A DNA stretch of 64,000 nt from Salminus brasiliensis. Lineage: Eukaryota; Chordata; Actinopteri; Characiformes; Bryconidae. A program made the position numbers and the translations under genes. Each line of letters opens with the position of its first letter. Positions within the stretch are counted from its first letter, which is position 1. A model generated the notes under the pieces. It did no database searches. It was not told the origin of the DNA and worked only from the letters and a program-made list of their open reading frames with translations. This document shows, piece after piece, positions 36,821-49,728 of the stretch. The DNA is taken from NCBI RefSeq assembly GCF_030463535.1, contig NC_132901.1, forward strand, positions 6,977,364 through 7,041,363. Reading direction: 5' to 3'.

Positions 36821-36862
<42 letters not shown>
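35545..36862 (-). mobile_element. Tc1-like transposon with microsatellite termini, degraded
   Basis: Inverted repeats ('cagctcaaaaaaaacggaag' at left, 'cctttattttttgagctg' at right) end in CA/GT dinucleotides that are expanded on the right to about 20 units, up to a TA. Minus-strand transposase fragments include an N-terminal MRRTLQPTQVAQVVQLI (36546 down), a middle [10 protein letters not shown], and a C-terminal MQDNARPHVAG plus PDLNPTEHIWD. At least two frameshifts separate them. PDS5A last intron. Confidence 0.82.
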
Positions 36863-36870
<8 letters not shown>

Positions 36871-36919
36871 GTTTGTTTTATTTATTTTTATTAATATGTG
36901 TATAATCTGTCTCATACAG

Positions 36920-38402
36920 GTAAAACCATGGTCTGCAAAACTGAGGCAGTAGAGTTGTCTTACTGGCCAACTGAAGACACACCCCATCGTGCATTCAAGC
37001 TCTTTTGCTCTCTCTCTCTCTCCCTCTCCCTCTCTCTCTCTCTCTCTCACACGCGCGTACACACATGTTCACACACCTGAACCTTGTTCCATAACCCTCC
37101 ACTTCAGACGAATATGAGGATTAACTTCTTTTGATTCTGTTATCGTATGTAGACTGAAAACCTTCTTGTTTTGGTGTCTGATTTCTGTTCTTTACTGTCT
37201 GGAGCCATTTTTAAAATGATATTTGGAAAAAATTTTAATCTACTTTACAGTTGCTTATTAAATGCCTGGAAAGATTTCATGTTTCCTGTCCCTTCTCTGC
37301 TATTATTTTATATTTTTTTAAGAAACTGTAGAAGTTCTATACCAGGTACATCTACCTGGTCCAGCATTACATATACCCATTACTTCTGTAGTGTTACAAA
37401 TGCGGTAAAATGACAAATGCAGATATTTTAGTGCAGTAGCTCTGTGTCACTTCAGCAATGGCAATCTTGAATTGAATACTGTTTTACACCTAGTCTGACC
37501 TAACATGGTCAGTTAGCATGGACAGTGTTGTACTTGTACTTAGAATGAATGGGGGGAAAAGTCTGGCTTTTGGGGTCTTAAGTTCTTCTTTTGTTTTTTG
37601 TTTTTTTCCCCTTTTCTAAGTACACAGTTATTGTCTGTGGTAGAAGACCATATAGGTTATGAAACACTAGTGTGTTCTTTAAATAAGTACTGTGACAAGG
37701 TGTTCCTTCCTGTGTAGGTTACAGTCTAGCACTGACTGAAGGCCACCTCCCCATGCATAATCAATACAAGCGAAATGGCAAAGCTGTTCTGAGATCAGCT
37801 TATTGAGAAGCCTTTGTCTGTTAAAATCCCCACAGGGATTTTGAACAGGAATTTCTCCAACAGGGATTTTCTCATCTGTTGTAGATGTGTATTTCTTTAC
37901 TTGTTTGTTATTTCCTATGTACATTCTGTTTTAAGTGCAGTACAGGTCATTCATTTGGGTTCAAGATAAAGAACTCGTAGTTGATTCAATCAAACTCAAC
38001 AAACTGTTTTCAATATATTCTAACATCTTGGTTTGTACAAGAGTTCTCATTCCTTTTGTTTCAGGAAATGGTGATTGCTGTAGATTTTGTTTTTATATAT
38101 AATGAGAGTTTTGAATTTCATGTTCAATGTGGTTATTGTATTGCATTCAAGAAAGTACTGAAAGATCTGGGGGCCTTTTTTACTGGTGTGGTGGGGGTCC
38201 TTTTGGCCAATACTCCAGTTTTTTAATGTTTTAAAGCCCTTGTTTTGGGGTACTTTACACCCAAAGACCTTTTTTGTTTTTTCTTTGTCTGAAATATTTT
38301 AGGTTGATAAATTTAATTCCCAACAAGAGTTTCATTTTCAAGCTTGTTTTTATTCAAAGAAATATGATAGTTTCACAATAAATAACCATGCTTGTACAGC
38401 TT
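36920..38402 (+). other. pds5a: PDS5A terminal exon, mostly 3' UTR
   Basis: An acceptor (ctcatacag) at 36911-36919 is followed by GTAA. Joined to exon 31 this gives AGG TAA, the last codon and stop. The exon has a CT-rich microsatellite at 37008-37047 and no further coding potential. A poly(A) signal (aataaa) at 38377-38382 is followed by a GT-rich stretch at 38413-38440, consistent with cleavage near 38400. Confidence 0.6.
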
Positions 38403-38789
38403 GTTTAAATTTGTCTTTTGTTTTTTTTTGTTTTTTTTGGCTTTACCAAAGTGTCCTCCCAGATTTTTTTTCCCAAACTCTTTGCTGCTTCTTCGTGCAA
38501 TACTGAACATGGTGATTACTACAGGAAGACAGTCTGTTTTCTGTTATTTGATTGTTTCATACAAAATATAAACCCAGCCATCAATGGTGCATTCTAAAGA
38601 TGAATACTTTTCTTGAAGAAAAGGGGATGGCTTTATGTACATGTGAAAGGATGAATAATCTGCATGGGCAAAAACTGTTGAAGGTAGGCTTCTTTTTCTT
38701 GGAGCATGGTGAGTGGTGTGGAATCTTCTTCTTTCAATATTGAACAGGCAGAGAATTGGAAACGTTGACTAACACAATTGAAAGAACCA

Positions 38790-38874
<85 letters not shown>

Positions 38875-40894
38875 TACCCAAGCAGTCTTTGATATTGATC
38901 TGAACATTTGCCAAAAGATGGCTGTTTTATAATTGAGTAAAGATGGAAGATAAATCTGATTTGTTCCCTGATATCTGTGAATATAAGTGAATACATTGGC
39001 CCAACACTCATCCTTGATGCTTGGTGAATAACAATTTCACCCTAACAAACCATTGGAAATTAGTCAATAACCATAAGTTTGAATGGATGTTTAACTGTTT
39101 GTGTTGGGACAGCATTAAGGTTTAAAAACAAAGCTTTTAGTAGATGATTAGTTGAATGTAAATTATACACCTGGTAGGCTAGCCACATCCAAACTTGAAA
39201 AGGGAATCTGCCAAGTTAACAGCGTGACAAGATATCTTGATTGTGTTGCAACAGAAACTATCTAAACAACCCAAACCAAAAAAAGTCTGAGGAGTTACAT
39301 CCGTGTCATCTTTTTTGAACTTGCCACAATGTTAATTATAATGAGTAAAAAACCTTAAAGATTTACAAACAAAAAAGGAAATCCAACAGAGGCAACTTCG
39401 GTAGATTTGTCAAAGGTTCAGAGGTCACACAGCTGCCTTTTTAAGGAAGAGAGTTCATGATGACCAGTCCAGCATCCTGTCCCTTCCTTTATAAATAAAA
39501 TAAAAAGCACCCCATTACCTGCTTGTCAATAATCCAAATGTTGCTAGCAATTTACGAAAATGGTCAGCAATTAGTGAGCATTAACTGCAGACTTTTTCTC
39601 TTAAAGAAAGGACATCAAACTGGCCTCTGCTATACATTATCTAGTACAGTTCTGAAGGCCTTGCTAATTCAATGATGAGGTGAAACGGGTATGTTTAAAT
39701 TCTGCAGAGCCAGGTTTGACACCCTGTTTTAAAAGCTTTTGTTAAGTGCACATCCAACCACAGAGTACATTTTGAAAGTAAATACCAGTTCCGTTGTTCA
39801 GCAGTAGCATTACACCATGTCATCTGGCCAACCTCACATTGCAGGATAATAAAGAGGGGTCACGTGGAAGAGGTGGAGGGTATTGTGCAATCTTGGAAGG
39901 TTGTGAATGTTTATTTTTGAAATATATTTAACAGCCTCCTTTTACTTTTTTTTCTCTAGGAAATCCACTAAAACATCCTGTTTAAATTAACTGCTTGAAA
40001 CAAACCACTCATTTTTCCTTTTATAATAATGTACAATTAGAAAAATTAACACTTTTCCCTGGTCTGAATGTACACATACTTTTAATATACTTATTTACAT
40101 ATACTATCATCTTTGTTTCACCCATGCAAGAAGGGTTTTCTTTCGGACAGTCTAAAGCGATACTGTGTTTGGTTTTGTTTTATAAACGGGCTGCTAGAAC
40201 AAGAGAGAGTAGAAGAATGTGGTCATATGAAATAAATAAAAGGGCAGAGTTTAACTAGCCATATCCGCACATTATGGCAGCGATGTCAAAATCCACTACT
40301 GAGGGACAGCATTTAAGCAGTTTAGTGTTCCTTGTTCTGATGCTCAGTAAAAGGCTCGGTAATTCCTCTACCCATGTGTTGACCCACAAATGTGTTTCTT
40401 CTAGGGACACACAATGATTGTTAGGCTACACTGCGCTACTGTACTAAAATATGCCTTTTATTAGTTTTATTGCATTTCCAACCTCGTAGCTTGGTAGTAT
40501 ATTTTTAAACTGGAAAGTGACAGTTCTGAACTAGCATCTGGAATGACGATTCCAGAAAGAAAATGCTGTTTAAGGCTGGAAAATAGGCCCTATACAACAA
40601 TTCTTAAACACTGTATTGCCCCATAGTAAAGGGAACACTAAACTGTACTGTAGTCCTCCAGAACATGAATATTTGTGTAGGGAAGTATTGTGTTTCTATG
40701 GCAAGTTCTACTCTTTGTAAAGTAATGAATAAAATGGGCTCTAGATTAGCTCCTGCTACTCTGAGGTGATCTCTACATGCTTGGTCGAGTGCATGGATGA
40801 GTATGAGGCAGAAGGAGCATTTTTTTTTCTTTTCTTTTTTCAGGAGGTTAGAGGTGATTAGTGAAATTGTGGGCTATTGATGAGGAGTGAAGTC
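38403..40894 (-). other. ube2k: Convergent region, probable UBE2K 3' UTR
   Basis: The stretch is unique-looking and AT-rich between the PDS5A 3' end and the UBE2K stop. Mammalian UBE2K has a long 3' UTR (family knowledge). Minus-strand poly(A) signals are possible at 40455-40460, 39910-39915 and 38348-38353. The last would make the two transcripts overlap. A (TA)n array occupies 38793-38870. No coding exon seen. Confidence 0.4.
38793..38870. repeat. (TA)n microsatellite, about 39 units
   Basis: Uninterrupted TA run. Confidence 0.97.
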
Positions 40895-40970
40895 TCAGTT
40901 GCTAAGCAACAGTTCTGTTGCTGTCTCTACGTCCCATGATTTCGAAGACAAAGCTACTATTACTGCATTC

Positions 40971-41008
<38 letters not shown>

Positions 41009-44000
41009 AAGTAGCAGCTGACCATGCACAAAATAAATATATATATATATATACACATACATACACACATACATATACATACGTACACACACACACACAC
41101 TAACTTATCATGACTGCTTGCCTAACCACTCAATGCTAACAAATACAACCCAGCCACCACTTTTACTTCATTTGTCAAACAAAGACACACATCAAATTGC
41201 AGTATACCTGGATGAAAGGGAGCTTATTTTTGTAAAAAGACAGTTTTCATAATTTTACCAGACAAATATGTTGAATTAAAAAAAATTGGAAACTGGAAAG
41301 AATGCTAATACACAAATATTTTTTTTTAAACATACTAAACCAGTAGCTGAATCAGAGGAATACTAAGGGAATTTGAAAACTGCATTGCTCACCTGTATGT
41401 GAGTTTTTATAGTTTATATCACATACATACACTAGTGGATCTCAAATTCTGTTCATAATTCAATAAAAACAAAAATAAAGTAAGAAACCCAGTGTCTTAA
41501 ATTATTCAAACATTTAATTTTGAGTTAAATTACTGTTCAAACAGTATAAAAACAATGCATGTCTCGATCTAGTTCAACACACAACAATCATGGGAAAGAC
41601 TGCTGACTGCTGTTATCCAGCAGACGATTAGAACATCCTCCACAAGGAGGGAAAGATGGCTGTTCGCAGAGTGCTGTCTCAAAACATTTTAATGAAAAGT
41701 TGTGTGGATTGTCCAGAAAAGTCCATTTAAGAACTTGGACTGAAGCTGGTGTCAGTGTCAAAAACCACCACGCACAGACATCTCCAGGAAACTGTTTCAT
41801 TTCTAATATCAAGTCACTTCTGAACCAGAGACAATGTCAGCAGCGTCAAACCTGGGAGAAAATGAACTGGACTGTTGCTCAGTGGTCCAAAGTTCTCTTT
41901 TCATACAAAAGTAAATTTTGTATTTCATTGAGATGAAGATGGAGGTCCTGAAGAGTGGAGAGGCACAAAATCCACTATGGTACAGTGTGAAGTTTCTGTA
42001 GTCTGTGACTGTGTGGTGTGCCATGTCATGTTGGTGTTGGTCCACTGTGTTTTATCAAGTCCTATGTCAGCACTGACTAGCTTTATGGAAATGTCAATTT
42101 ACCTTTCCAGCAGGAGACAGCACCTGCCCACAGTGCCAAAAATGGTTTGCTGACCGTGATATTATTGTGCCTGACTGTGTCAGGCAGTGGTGGCTCAGCG
42201 GTTAGAGCGCCGGGATATCGATAACAGGGTTGTGGGTTCGATTCCCGGGCTTGGCAAGCTGCCACTGTTGGGTCCTTGAGCAAGGCCCTTTACCCTCTCT
42301 GCTCCCCGGGCGCTGGAGTTGGCTGCCCACCGCTCTGGGTGTGTGTGTACTCACTGCCCCTAACACACAGGTGTGTGTGTGTGTTCACTACCAGATGGGT
42401 TAAATGCGGAGGACACATTTAGCTGTTCAGTGACAAATACGTGCACCTTTACCTTTTTTACCTTTGCTCAGAACCTAAAGTCCATAGAGAATTTATGGTG
42501 TAATGTCAAGCAAAAGATGAGAAATATCCAGCAATACAGATGAGCTGAAGGCCATAATCAAAGCAACCTGGGCTTCAACAATATCTCAGCAGTGCCACAA
42601 GCTGACTGTCTCCATCCAGTGCCACATGGATGGAGTCATTTGTGGTGAAGGAGCCACAATGGAGTATCAAGTGTATACATTAACATACTTGTCAGAAGTT
42701 GGGCATTTCTGTATTGTACATACTTTTCTGATAGATCTTATGAAATATTCGAATGCTTTGAGATACTGGATTTCTATTTTCATCTATTAGCCATTCTGAT
42801 CAACAAAAAAAGGCTTGCAACATGTAATGACAGTTTACCTAAGCATTTTTGAGGCTTCCAGGTTGTTTACTTCAACAGAAATGTCATGACATGAGGAGCT
42901 ACTCTATACTCTACTCTATAATTTTGTAATCATGCCCCATCACTACAACTGCAATTTGATATTTAGCTATCTATCTGGCTTCACCAGCTACTTTCAAAGT
43001 GCTTGCTCCTAAAATCCACCTAAAGCAATTCATTTCACCTTCCATAAATATTTTGGAAAGTTGCCATTATGTACATCACCACAATAAATTTGAAATGAAG
43101 CAATCAAGATGTTATTTAGGTGTAAAAGTTTAGCTGTAATTCGAATTCAAAAGTAACTTGACAATTAGCAGTTTAAAAGGTCTGGTGTGGCCCGTTTATT
43201 ATTGTTTCATGAAAGGGTATTTCAAGTGTTTGTTCAGAGTGCTGATAAAAGTAAAAGAGGCAATTACTAGGCTGAAAATAAAAAAAACTACGAAAGACAG
43301 CAGGTAATAGCTTGCTCTTTCTGCCATGTCCAGGTAGTGTAGCCAGTATTCCTTTCACTTTAAACTTGCAAACTGTATTCCAACTGTATCTCTAGGAACA
43401 TTTAGTGCTTTTGCCCTCTTCTGTAATTCTGTTGCTTTCTCTTTTTCTGAACTTTCTCTTGACAAATTTGAATTTAACTGAATAATGAGGGTCTCTTTTC
43501 AGGCGGTTGAGTAATTTTGAGACTGCTGTGGTCATTAAAATGCCATTACGTGTTAAATTAGAAGAAATTAGGAGAAGTTGTGTTGAGTTATTTAAATTTT
43601 TTGTTTGATTGGTGTATCGCAAACAGATGAAAGGTTGTAATTATGACAAATAAATCCCTGTTAACTTCTTAAAGAGTTGTTTTGACCCACAAACAAGCAG
43701 AAACTTAAGATAGCTGCAATAAAGACCTGGCAAAGCACTTTGAGGGAGGAAACTCTGTGTTTAGTGATGTCCATGGGTTCCAGAAGTATTTGCTTCCAAA
43801 TATTAAAAAGAATCCTTATATTTCTAATTATGCTACTTTGTTAAATTATTTCTGTAAAAATGTTATTTTATATACCATTTCCTAAATGTGAATTAAAGCT
43901 AGAATCACATATTGATTGCTAATCTCAAATCTGGGTGGTGTACACAAGTTAAAAAAACAAAAAAAACAAACAAAAAATCTGTACCTTTGTCCAAATGCCT

Positions 44001-45882
44001 TGTGGACCTGACTGTTTCCATCAGAATTTTCCTAGTATTTAAACTGGAAAAACTCATTCTAGAGAAAACTGCAGCACTGTAACAAAAGTTACAGTGGCCC
44101 AAGTGTCCCTTTATTACTACTTACTGTTTCATTCAATTTCATTTTATATAATTATTTGTTGATCCAAAGTAATTTCCAGTACAGAATATCATTGTAGTTT
44201 TTTTATTGCTAGTTTAAGTACTTACTTTGTCAAAGCCCATGGCACAGAGCTTGTCTATTTTGCGCGTGTATTCAGGACTAGAGACAGGAGCACCAGCATA
44301 AACATGAGACCACAGTCGAGCAGTCTGTTTGAACATCTCTGGATTCTGTTTATACTGAAAGAATTAAAGAAATAATGTAATGTAAAACATGAGGTAATAA
44401 GGCACATACCATCATACAGTCCATTATATGCTTAGCAAAGTAAACAAAGGAAAGCAACAGAGACAACCGACTTAGGTACCAACCTATCCATGCTACACAC
44501 AACAGCAGAGCACAACTTCCCCTAGTGTTTTTATGACATATAAAAGATCACAAAGACACAAAGCATGTTTGGTTCTCTAAAGAACAAAACTTGAAAAAGG
44601 GTTTCACGAGTGAAAAGAACCATTTGATTTTAGGGTGCATGAACTGATTTCATGACATAATTAGAGATAACTATCCAACAAACTTTCTGAACCATGCTGT
44701 GCTTTGGTCTTGCCGCATTTCACTCTGCCTTTTAACACCTTTTAACAGTAAGCAGCCTAGAGAGGGTTAATGCTTCCTAAAAACTTGATATCTCATTTAT
44801 TGCATTAATATATCTTCCCAGTCTCTCAAAAACCTCTTAACTCCAAAAGGTGTAGGAAAAATCTTCTCAACTTTCAGTGGAAGTAAATTTAAAATGTTTC
44901 TGGAGTATTTGTATTGGTTATTTGTTTTCATACAAGAGTTTCATAAAATAATCATTGCAAATCAAGTCATCATATTTTTAATAGAAAAAAAATAAATAAA
45001 TAGAATAAAAATAGATGCCATCAAAATAAATAAATAAAATGATACATATCCCTCCTTAAGAGGAACTCACTAGTGAGGAAAGTTTGCCATTCTAACTTCT
45101 AACACCTGTTGGTGATCATGATTGCCTACAGAAGGTAGCTTCTCTGTACCCACATAAAAAGGGATGTTCGACAGCACTCATTGGATTGACCAACACTATA
45201 GTTTGCAGATGGCCAAAGATTGAGCCAAAGGATTCTGAAGAAAAGATTTTACCTCAAAATTCTATCATAACCTCAAACTGTCAGCTAGACAGCTGAAAAC
45301 ATGAACATTTGAATAGATAAACCTGGGTAACTGTTAGAAAAGCCTTTACAAGGTCGAGGAGTCCTAAGTAGACAAATATCCAACCAGAACTATGCCATAA
45401 GCTTTTGACCACCAAACAAATCTGTGTTGATTTCAGAAAACCCCAAACAATTACTTGTGCACTAAATTATTGTTTTGTTGTTGATTTTTTATTAAAGATA
45501 TGGTGTGCACTTTGCCTCAGAAAACATCATTGCCAAGACATTAGTGTCCATGATGTAATCTTCAAAACAGTCTCAGACATTTATAAAACCTCACCACAGT
45601 CGTTACCGTCTTTTGGCGTAGCATGAATAAGTCCATTTCTAGATCATTTCTAGATTTGTTAAGGGAAATCATGAACAAATACATGATTAGTATAGCTTCA
45701 CATACTAGAAAATGAACTAAATCAATCACCTATACACACTTACCTGATTGGCTACTACAGCATCCTGTGGGTCATCTGGCTCTGCTGCAGCTAGTAAAGC
45801 CTGTAGCGAAAGCAGAACTGTACGCAGGGTCATTGCTGCAGCCCTACAGACAGTGAGCAGGTATGTATACACATATATACAT

Positions 45883-45914
<32 letters not shown>

Positions 45915-45928
45915 ATACACATATATAC

Positions 45929-46004
<76 letters not shown>

Positions 46005-48894
46005 GTGGTCCACTTTCTTATGTAAAAAAACTCTTTCATAAGTACTCCTTTTTTGCTACACCTCCGATGCCTGCACAGCTCACACAGCCATTTGTTTTAA
46101 CTTGTAATGACAATAGGATACTGGAATAAATGGCTGTTAGTGCCAAGTTGTCTGAAAACGTAGTCTACATGCGCGCATGTGCCTTTCATAATGTGCAGTC
46201 ATATAGTTTTACTTTCACCTGGCAATAGATCACCTATTGCAGTTTACTTGTATGGGTGTCCCAGAACAATATGTTCTGGACAATCTCTGGACAATAGCGC
46301 CAACGTTGCCTGACAAATTATGGACCACTTGCTCTCGCTTACTGCATATAAGATAACAATATAAGTAGGCACTTACCACTGGTCCTTCAGAATGTCTAAA
46401 CATATTGCTCCCGTAACCGAACTTATGTTAGGATGCCAGATCTTCGTAATGAACCGCACCTAATAGGAATAATGATTAATGCTTATTATTCATAAGCAGT
46501 AAATTCGATAAATACAGCAGTAATAAACAATAAGCAGTTACCTTTGGAGGATTAAAAGGATAGGTCTCTGGGATCTTGATTTCTAATTGATACCTGCCAC
46601 CTACAGAAAAAAAAGCCATTGTTAAGTGTTTAGCAAATTATACACATGGCAGACACTGCTCAGCACAGTGCATACTGATATTCTTTGTAAAACATATGAA
46701 TACTGATATAAAACTGCTTATACCAGCCAATCATTCAGTAAGGTATTCCCTTTCAATACATAAATCAATGTCATGACATGCATATTTGTGTGTCAGAGTG
46801 AATTATTTTTAAACAAATTCATCAGTTGTACCACTTTATTGTATAAAACATTTAGTTTAAATTCAAATAATATTTATTCTTTAGGCATCTAATACCCCCA
46901 ACATGTTCAAATTAACTATTAACATTTGTATTTTATTGATAAGGCATTTAAAATTTAAAAAGGTTATTTTATGTCTGAAGCTTTTTAAACAAACCAAAAC
47001 ACAAAAACCTATAGCATTAAAGCTGAAAAAACATGTGTCCAAACATGTGCGCAACCACAAACAATGGACTTTTTTAAAAGACATGAAAAGGTAATAATTA
47101 TTAACATGATGCAGCATCAACAGGAGCCCAATTGAAAATGTTTACAGATCTCTATCAAATATCAATTAAAATATTTACTTTCAACTCACATGTAGGCAAA
47201 TACACTTTCCATGCCAGGTGGTATAACCAAAGTAAAAATAGGAAAATGTTATTTAAACATAAAACTCAAAAGGTTTATGAATGATGCTCATAGCATCAAA
47301 TACTAATACAGATGTCCAAGGAGAAGCCTGTTTAAAAAGAATGGGGGGGAGAAGTAATGCTAGGGGGATAGGGAAATGCTAGGGGGAAAAAACATTATAA
47401 CACAATATTTAAAGACATTTTCACAATACACAATATTTGTTGCAGCACTTTGACGCATAGTTGAAAATAAGCCACTATAAACAGATTTTAAACAAAATGC
47501 TAGCCAATAAAACAAGACTTCATTAATGAATTACACTCTTTGTAATGAAATATTAAAAGATTTTATACAAATATGACTCGCTCCACCAGAGCTACATAGC
47601 GCAGTTAGCAGCGTGTAAAGCCTGGAGAAGAGTTGGTATTCTGCCTATTATAAGTCACTGGAGAATCACACTGATTTTACAGCTGTTATTTTAAGGCAAA
47701 AAAAATTACATAATGCTTCAAATTGTAAAGTACTTTTGATAAATGCACTTGGATATTTGGTCATTTTTCCTAACAGACTGATTCTGTTGTTTAATCACAA
47801 TCCATTACACCATAAAGTGTAATCAATCTATTGTACTGTAGCCTATACCAGTTACTTTGTACAGATTGTGAACCCCAATCTTGATCAACCATACTTATAT
47901 CCTGTCATTCCTAAAGTTGTACAACTGTGGCACAACTGAATCATCAAGTGGTGGGTTAAATACCCATTTAAATAAATGTATATATATATAAAAAATATAT
48001 AATATAATAGGCTGACAGGAACAAATGATCGAATATTCACGAATTATGATGTGAATGTACCCCTTTTATATTTGTGTATTTATTTGTCTTTCCACTACAA
48101 TGCAATACTCTTATTACTGTAAACACAAAAACACAACCACAAAATAAGTGTTTCGCATTGTAGACAATCAGTTGTACTTGCTAAATGTTTGATCCATGCA
48201 ACAAGAGACCCATATAAAAATTACATAGCCATTGCATGTGGCAAGTTCTCTTCCTAAAATTGAACTAAATTTACTTTTTCTTTTATGCATTTTTGCTCAT
48301 AAAATGTCCTGTCTGTATAATGTGTCCCAATACTTGTGTCCATAATGTGTCCATAAAGTGTACCTTTAGACAGTATTTGCCAGGTCAGGTCATATGCAAA
48401 ATGCAGGTGCTTCACTTTCTTAAAAGCTTACAAATGTACAAAAATACATGACAATAAACTACAAATACACTAAACAATGGTGCTTTTACTAAATGAGTAT
48501 TGCCAAAGTACTGTTCTGGAAATAGAAAATGCAGTTATCAGAGTATGTTTAATTTTACAATCTTGAACTATATTTGTATTACCAACACTTTACATGCCAA
48601 ACCTGCGGATCACGCACCCTGAAATAAAAAGAACTCAGATCAAAGATCAGGTCACTCATTAGGTCTGATTCACCACTATGTAAAAAACACAAACTAATTC
48701 CAGATTTCATATTCTGAAAAGTCTGATAGGGCCCATTGGTTTGAGAGTTGTAAAGAAAGCTGCATTATAGGAGAGTGAGGATAGAGGAAATGGGTTTACC
48801 CTCATATGGCGTGTCTGGAGGTCCTGCAATCTCCCCTTTTAATTCTGTGAAATTTTCATCCACCAAGTCCACCTTTATCTGATTTTTACTTGTC

Positions 48895-48935
<41 letters not shown>

Positions 48936-49728
48936 AAAAAAACCCCAGAAAAAATTACACAAAAACGGACTAACCAAGGCCTAGTTTGTGCAGGCAGTAC
49001 TTTTAGTAGCTACAGAGCACACGAAAAAATACAATACGCTAGGAATAGCTAAATATAAACAAAGACAAAAAATCTGCAGAAATGCCTGTGCATCATATTA
49101 TTTAAAGATCTGTGGTTAAAATCTTTTTTTTAACAGTATCACTCCTGCATTTAAAGCGCTCTGTTACCGGTAATACGGTATTTAGACGGAAAACAAGTCA
49201 CATTGGGACAGTGCTGTTAAAAGTTAAACAAATCACCTTAGCTAACTTTACTTCTGTCAGGTGATAGCACGGGTGGTCCTGTTTTGACAGCTAGTCAGCT
49301 AACGAGTGTTCCCTTGTCAAACCAGCAGGTTTGCCACAGCTGAGAGCTAGCTAGTCTGCTATCTAGCTAAATGCTAGCTAACTTTCAGTGCTCGTCATGT
49401 CCGTGTGTGACCTAGTACTTGACTATTTGCTGTTATCCGACCTGGTCGTCCTTAACACAACACGAACACTGTATTGACATGGTATTTACAAAGTTGTCTT
49501 CAATAGGCAAGCTAACTAACAGCCCACCTAGCTAACGTTACTTTAGAGCTCAGCTGCTGCTAAGCAGCCAGTTAGCTACCTAGCGGCTAGCTACCTAAAG
49601 CAGGTAGCTAGCTAGGTTATTTGGATGTAAAATACAGTAAAACAGCACGACGACGCAGTGCAAACCTCTTCGCTTTTCAGTACTTCTTTAAACTCTCGTT
49701 TGATCCGTTGGACCGCGATGTTCGCCAT
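40895..49728 (-). CDS. ube2k: UBE2K, ubiquitin-conjugating enzyme E2 K (E2-25K), complete, 7 exons
   Basis: This class II E2 enzyme forms K48-linked ubiquitin chains and works in cytosol and nucleus. Exons on the minus strand are 49666-49728, 48800-48893, 46542-46600, 46377-46459, 45744-45843, 44226-44354 and 40895-40969. All are GT-AG and in phase, giving 200 residues, the same as human. The UBC fold spans about residues 1-155, with HPN at 81-83 and catalytic cysteine C92 in [12 protein letters not shown]. The C-terminal UBA domain (about 160-200) ends ATELLLSN. Start [13 protein letters not shown] is identical to the mammalian form. Introns 5 and 6 hold Tc1 remnants and a SINE. Intron 3 (46601-48799) holds nothing I recognise. 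Two acceptors use microsatellite tracts as polypyrimidine tracts. Confidence 0.97.
40975..41006. repeat. (GA)n microsatellite serving as a polypyrimidine tract
   Basis: Read on the minus strand this is a CT run directly upstream of the 'cacag' acceptor of UBE2K exon 7. Confidence 0.93.
41430..42805 (+). mobile_element. Tc1/mariner-type transposon, degraded, with nested SINE
   Basis: Blocks along the plus strand match a transposon family common in fish, including a transposase start near 41590 ('catgggaaagactgctgac'), 'cagcacctgcccacagtgcc', 'atgagctgaaggcc' and 'caacctgggcttc'. The end near 42740-42805 mirrors the left end. Frames are heavily broken. A SINE (42181-42465) interrupts the region encoding the third catalytic residue. 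UBE2K intron 6. Confidence 0.75.
42181..42465 (+). mobile_element. tRNA-derived SINE, copy 2
   Basis: The A box 'tggctcagcggttagag' and the well-preserved B box 'ggttcgattcc' (42235-42245) are followed by the same body blocks as the copy at 25184-25445, with two short GT runs where copy 1 has one long one. The tail ends 'cagtgacaaatacgtgcacc'. The better B box makes this the less degraded copy. Confidence 0.88.
43160..43670 (-). mobile_element. Tc1-like transposon remnant, 5' part
   Basis: On the minus strand it encodes an N-terminal transposase piece with [16 protein letters not shown] at its end, matching the copy at 12055-12420. The catalytic half is absent. UBE2K intron 6. Confidence 0.6.
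45060..45430 (+). mobile_element. Tc1-like transposon remnant
   Basis: The order of blocks ('cctgttggtgatcatgattg', 'acccacataaaaag', 'gacagcactcattggattg') matches the copy at 51590-52000. The transposase is unreadable. UBE2K intron 5. Confidence 0.5.
45860..46001. repeat. (TA)n arrays with a duplicated flanking block
   Basis: Two TA runs are each preceded by 'gtatacacatatatacatta' (near 45865 and 45912). The array plus its flank was therefore duplicated. It lies just upstream of UBE2K exon 5 in UBE2K intron 4. Confidence 0.9.
48898..48933. repeat. A36 homopolymer (T36 for UBE2K)
   Basis: On the minus strand a run of 36 T is followed by 'acag' and UBE2K exon 2. The homopolymer forms the whole polypyrimidine tract. 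Confidence 0.97.

Noticed and set aside
39995-40258. 87-codon open frame in the convergent 3' region
   Set aside because: Ordinary AT-rich chance frame, antisense to the likely UBE2K 3' UTR.
42181-42260. tRNA gene with a good B box
   Set aside because: Same SINE family as 25184-25445. It continues into the SINE body and lacks a matching acceptor stem.
44560-44640. Possible second copy of the 60773-60904 MITE
   Set aside because: Only short 'aaagaaccattt'-type matches; no paired inverted ends found.
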